This document shows, piece after piece, positions 13,362 to 13,717 of a stretch of DNA of 13,717 nucleotides. The notes beneath the pieces were generated by a model. The model had not been told where the DNA came from. It was given only the letters and a program-made list of their open reading frames with translations, and did no database searches. How positions within the stretch are numbered: position 1 is the first letter of the stretch; each line of letters starts with the position of its first letter. The DNA is from an uncultured Christensenella sp. (GTDB lineage Bacteria > Bacillota > Clostridia > Christensenellales > Borkfalkiaceae), in assembly GCA_910586345.1 (NCBI GenBank), contig CAJUHC010000016.1:1-13717 (forward strand), read 5' to 3'. The translations under genes and the position numbers were made by a program.

Positions 13362-13717
13362 TTATGATACTACTCTGATTACGGAAGCAACTTTTGCAAG
13401 ATTTTCAATTGAATTTATCTCGTCAACCGCCTTATTTACGTTTTTCTCAAACGTTTCGTGGGTTACGAGAATAAGCGGCACGACGCCGTTTACTTTTTTA
13501 TTCTCCTGAATAACTTCCGCTACGCTTATATTATGTTTGCTTAATACAGACGATACCTTTGACAGTACTCCGGCTTTATCCTTAGCGTCCAAGCGCAGAT
13601 AATAAGCGCTTTGGAAGTTAGTTACGAATTTCGTTGAAGGGTCGGCTTTTTCGGTATTGTTAAAAGTCGAATAATTGAAATTATCGTGAGTTGCGCAATA
13701 GATAATATCGCCGACTA
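13362..13717 (-). CDS. hom: homoserine dehydrogenase, C-terminal ACT domain (5' part outside window)
   Basis: The last 117 residues of a longer protein enter from the right edge; the reading frame is open to the end of the window, so the true start is outside it. The piece begins VGDIIYCATH, the end of the catalytic domain, and continues with an ACT regulatory domain: YYLRLDAKDKAGVLSKVSSVL, then NISVAEVIQ, VPLILVTHET and a final VASVIRVVS. This layout is that of bacterial homoserine dehydrogenase, which reduces aspartate semialdehyde to homoserine for threonine and methionine, with the ACT domain sensing threonine. A TTG at 13592 inside the ACT domain is not a credible start. Another ACT-containing enzyme is possible but less likely. 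A terminator follows at once. Confidence 0.83.
   Translation of the reverse strand, partial: VGDIIYCATHDNFNYSTFNNTEKADPSTKFVTNFQSAYYLRLDAKDKAGVLSKVSSVLSKHNISVAEVIQENKKVNGVVPLILVTHETFEKNVNKAVDEINSIENLAKVASVIRVVS

Noticed and set aside
13362..13592. A free-standing 76-residue ACT-domain protein starting at 13592.
   Set aside because: The start is a TTG inside a frame that stays open to the window edge and encodes the end of homoserine dehydrogenase, so it is a partial gene.
1..13717. CRISPR array, insertion sequence, phage genes, riboswitch.
   Set aside because: No regularly spaced repeats, transposase or integrase frames, phage structural genes or riboswitch-sized conserved leaders were visible; intergenic gaps are at most 232 bases.

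Overview
The window looks like chromosomal DNA of a low-to-moderate GC Bacillota bacterium, most likely an anaerobic, gut-type Clostridia relative. The reasons are strong AGGAGG-type ribosome sites, sigma-A style promoters (TTGACA-17-TAAAAT), a CCA-encoding tRNA-Ser, and protein families typical of that group (YbiT-like ABC-F, M29 aminopeptidase, DUF4177, RimK-like ATP-grasp). No species can be named from sequence alone. Almost every gene is on the minus strand; the exceptions are the rlmI-like methyltransferase and the tRNA.

Layout from left to right. (1) Positions 1-4846, read leftwards: a tight operon of two ABC half-exporters (stop and start overlap as ATGA), followed after 27 bases by an ABC-F ATPase that runs off the left edge. 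The two half-exporters carry complementary defects, as in asymmetric heterodimeric exporters. The ABC-F protein has a destroyed Walker A in its second domain. (2) Positions 4946-6109, plus strand: an RlmI-type rRNA methyltransferase, with a bidirectional terminator shared with the convergent M29 aminopeptidase. (3) Positions 6182-10042, read leftwards: a TetR-family regulator, an ABC-2 type ATPase, its permease and a DUF4177 protein, packed with overlaps or gaps of 1-4 bases. These read as a self-regulated efflux operon whose promoter carries a palindrome over the -10 box. The aminopeptidase downstream has its own extended -10 promoter. (4) Positions 10152-10361: tRNA-Ser(GGA) with promoter and terminator hairpins. 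(5) Positions 10387-11735: a clearly AT-richer islet of two unrecognised genes (a small membrane protein, then a soluble protein with a coiled coil) with its own promoter. (6) Positions 11851-13717: a 30-base hairpin, a flavin reductase with a four-cysteine motif, a RimK-like ATP-grasp ligase, and the C-terminal ACT domain of homoserine dehydrogenase entering from the right edge.

The functional theme of the left two thirds is export and ribosome protection or tuning: two exporters and one ABC-F factor, five nucleotide-binding domains in 9.5 kb. The best candidates for something undescribed are the two-gene AT-rich islet beside tRNA-Ser and the ATP-grasp plus flavoprotein pair. No CRISPR array, insertion sequence, integrase or duplicated attachment site is visible. 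No gene-free stretch exceeds 300 bases; the longest is 11668-11899.
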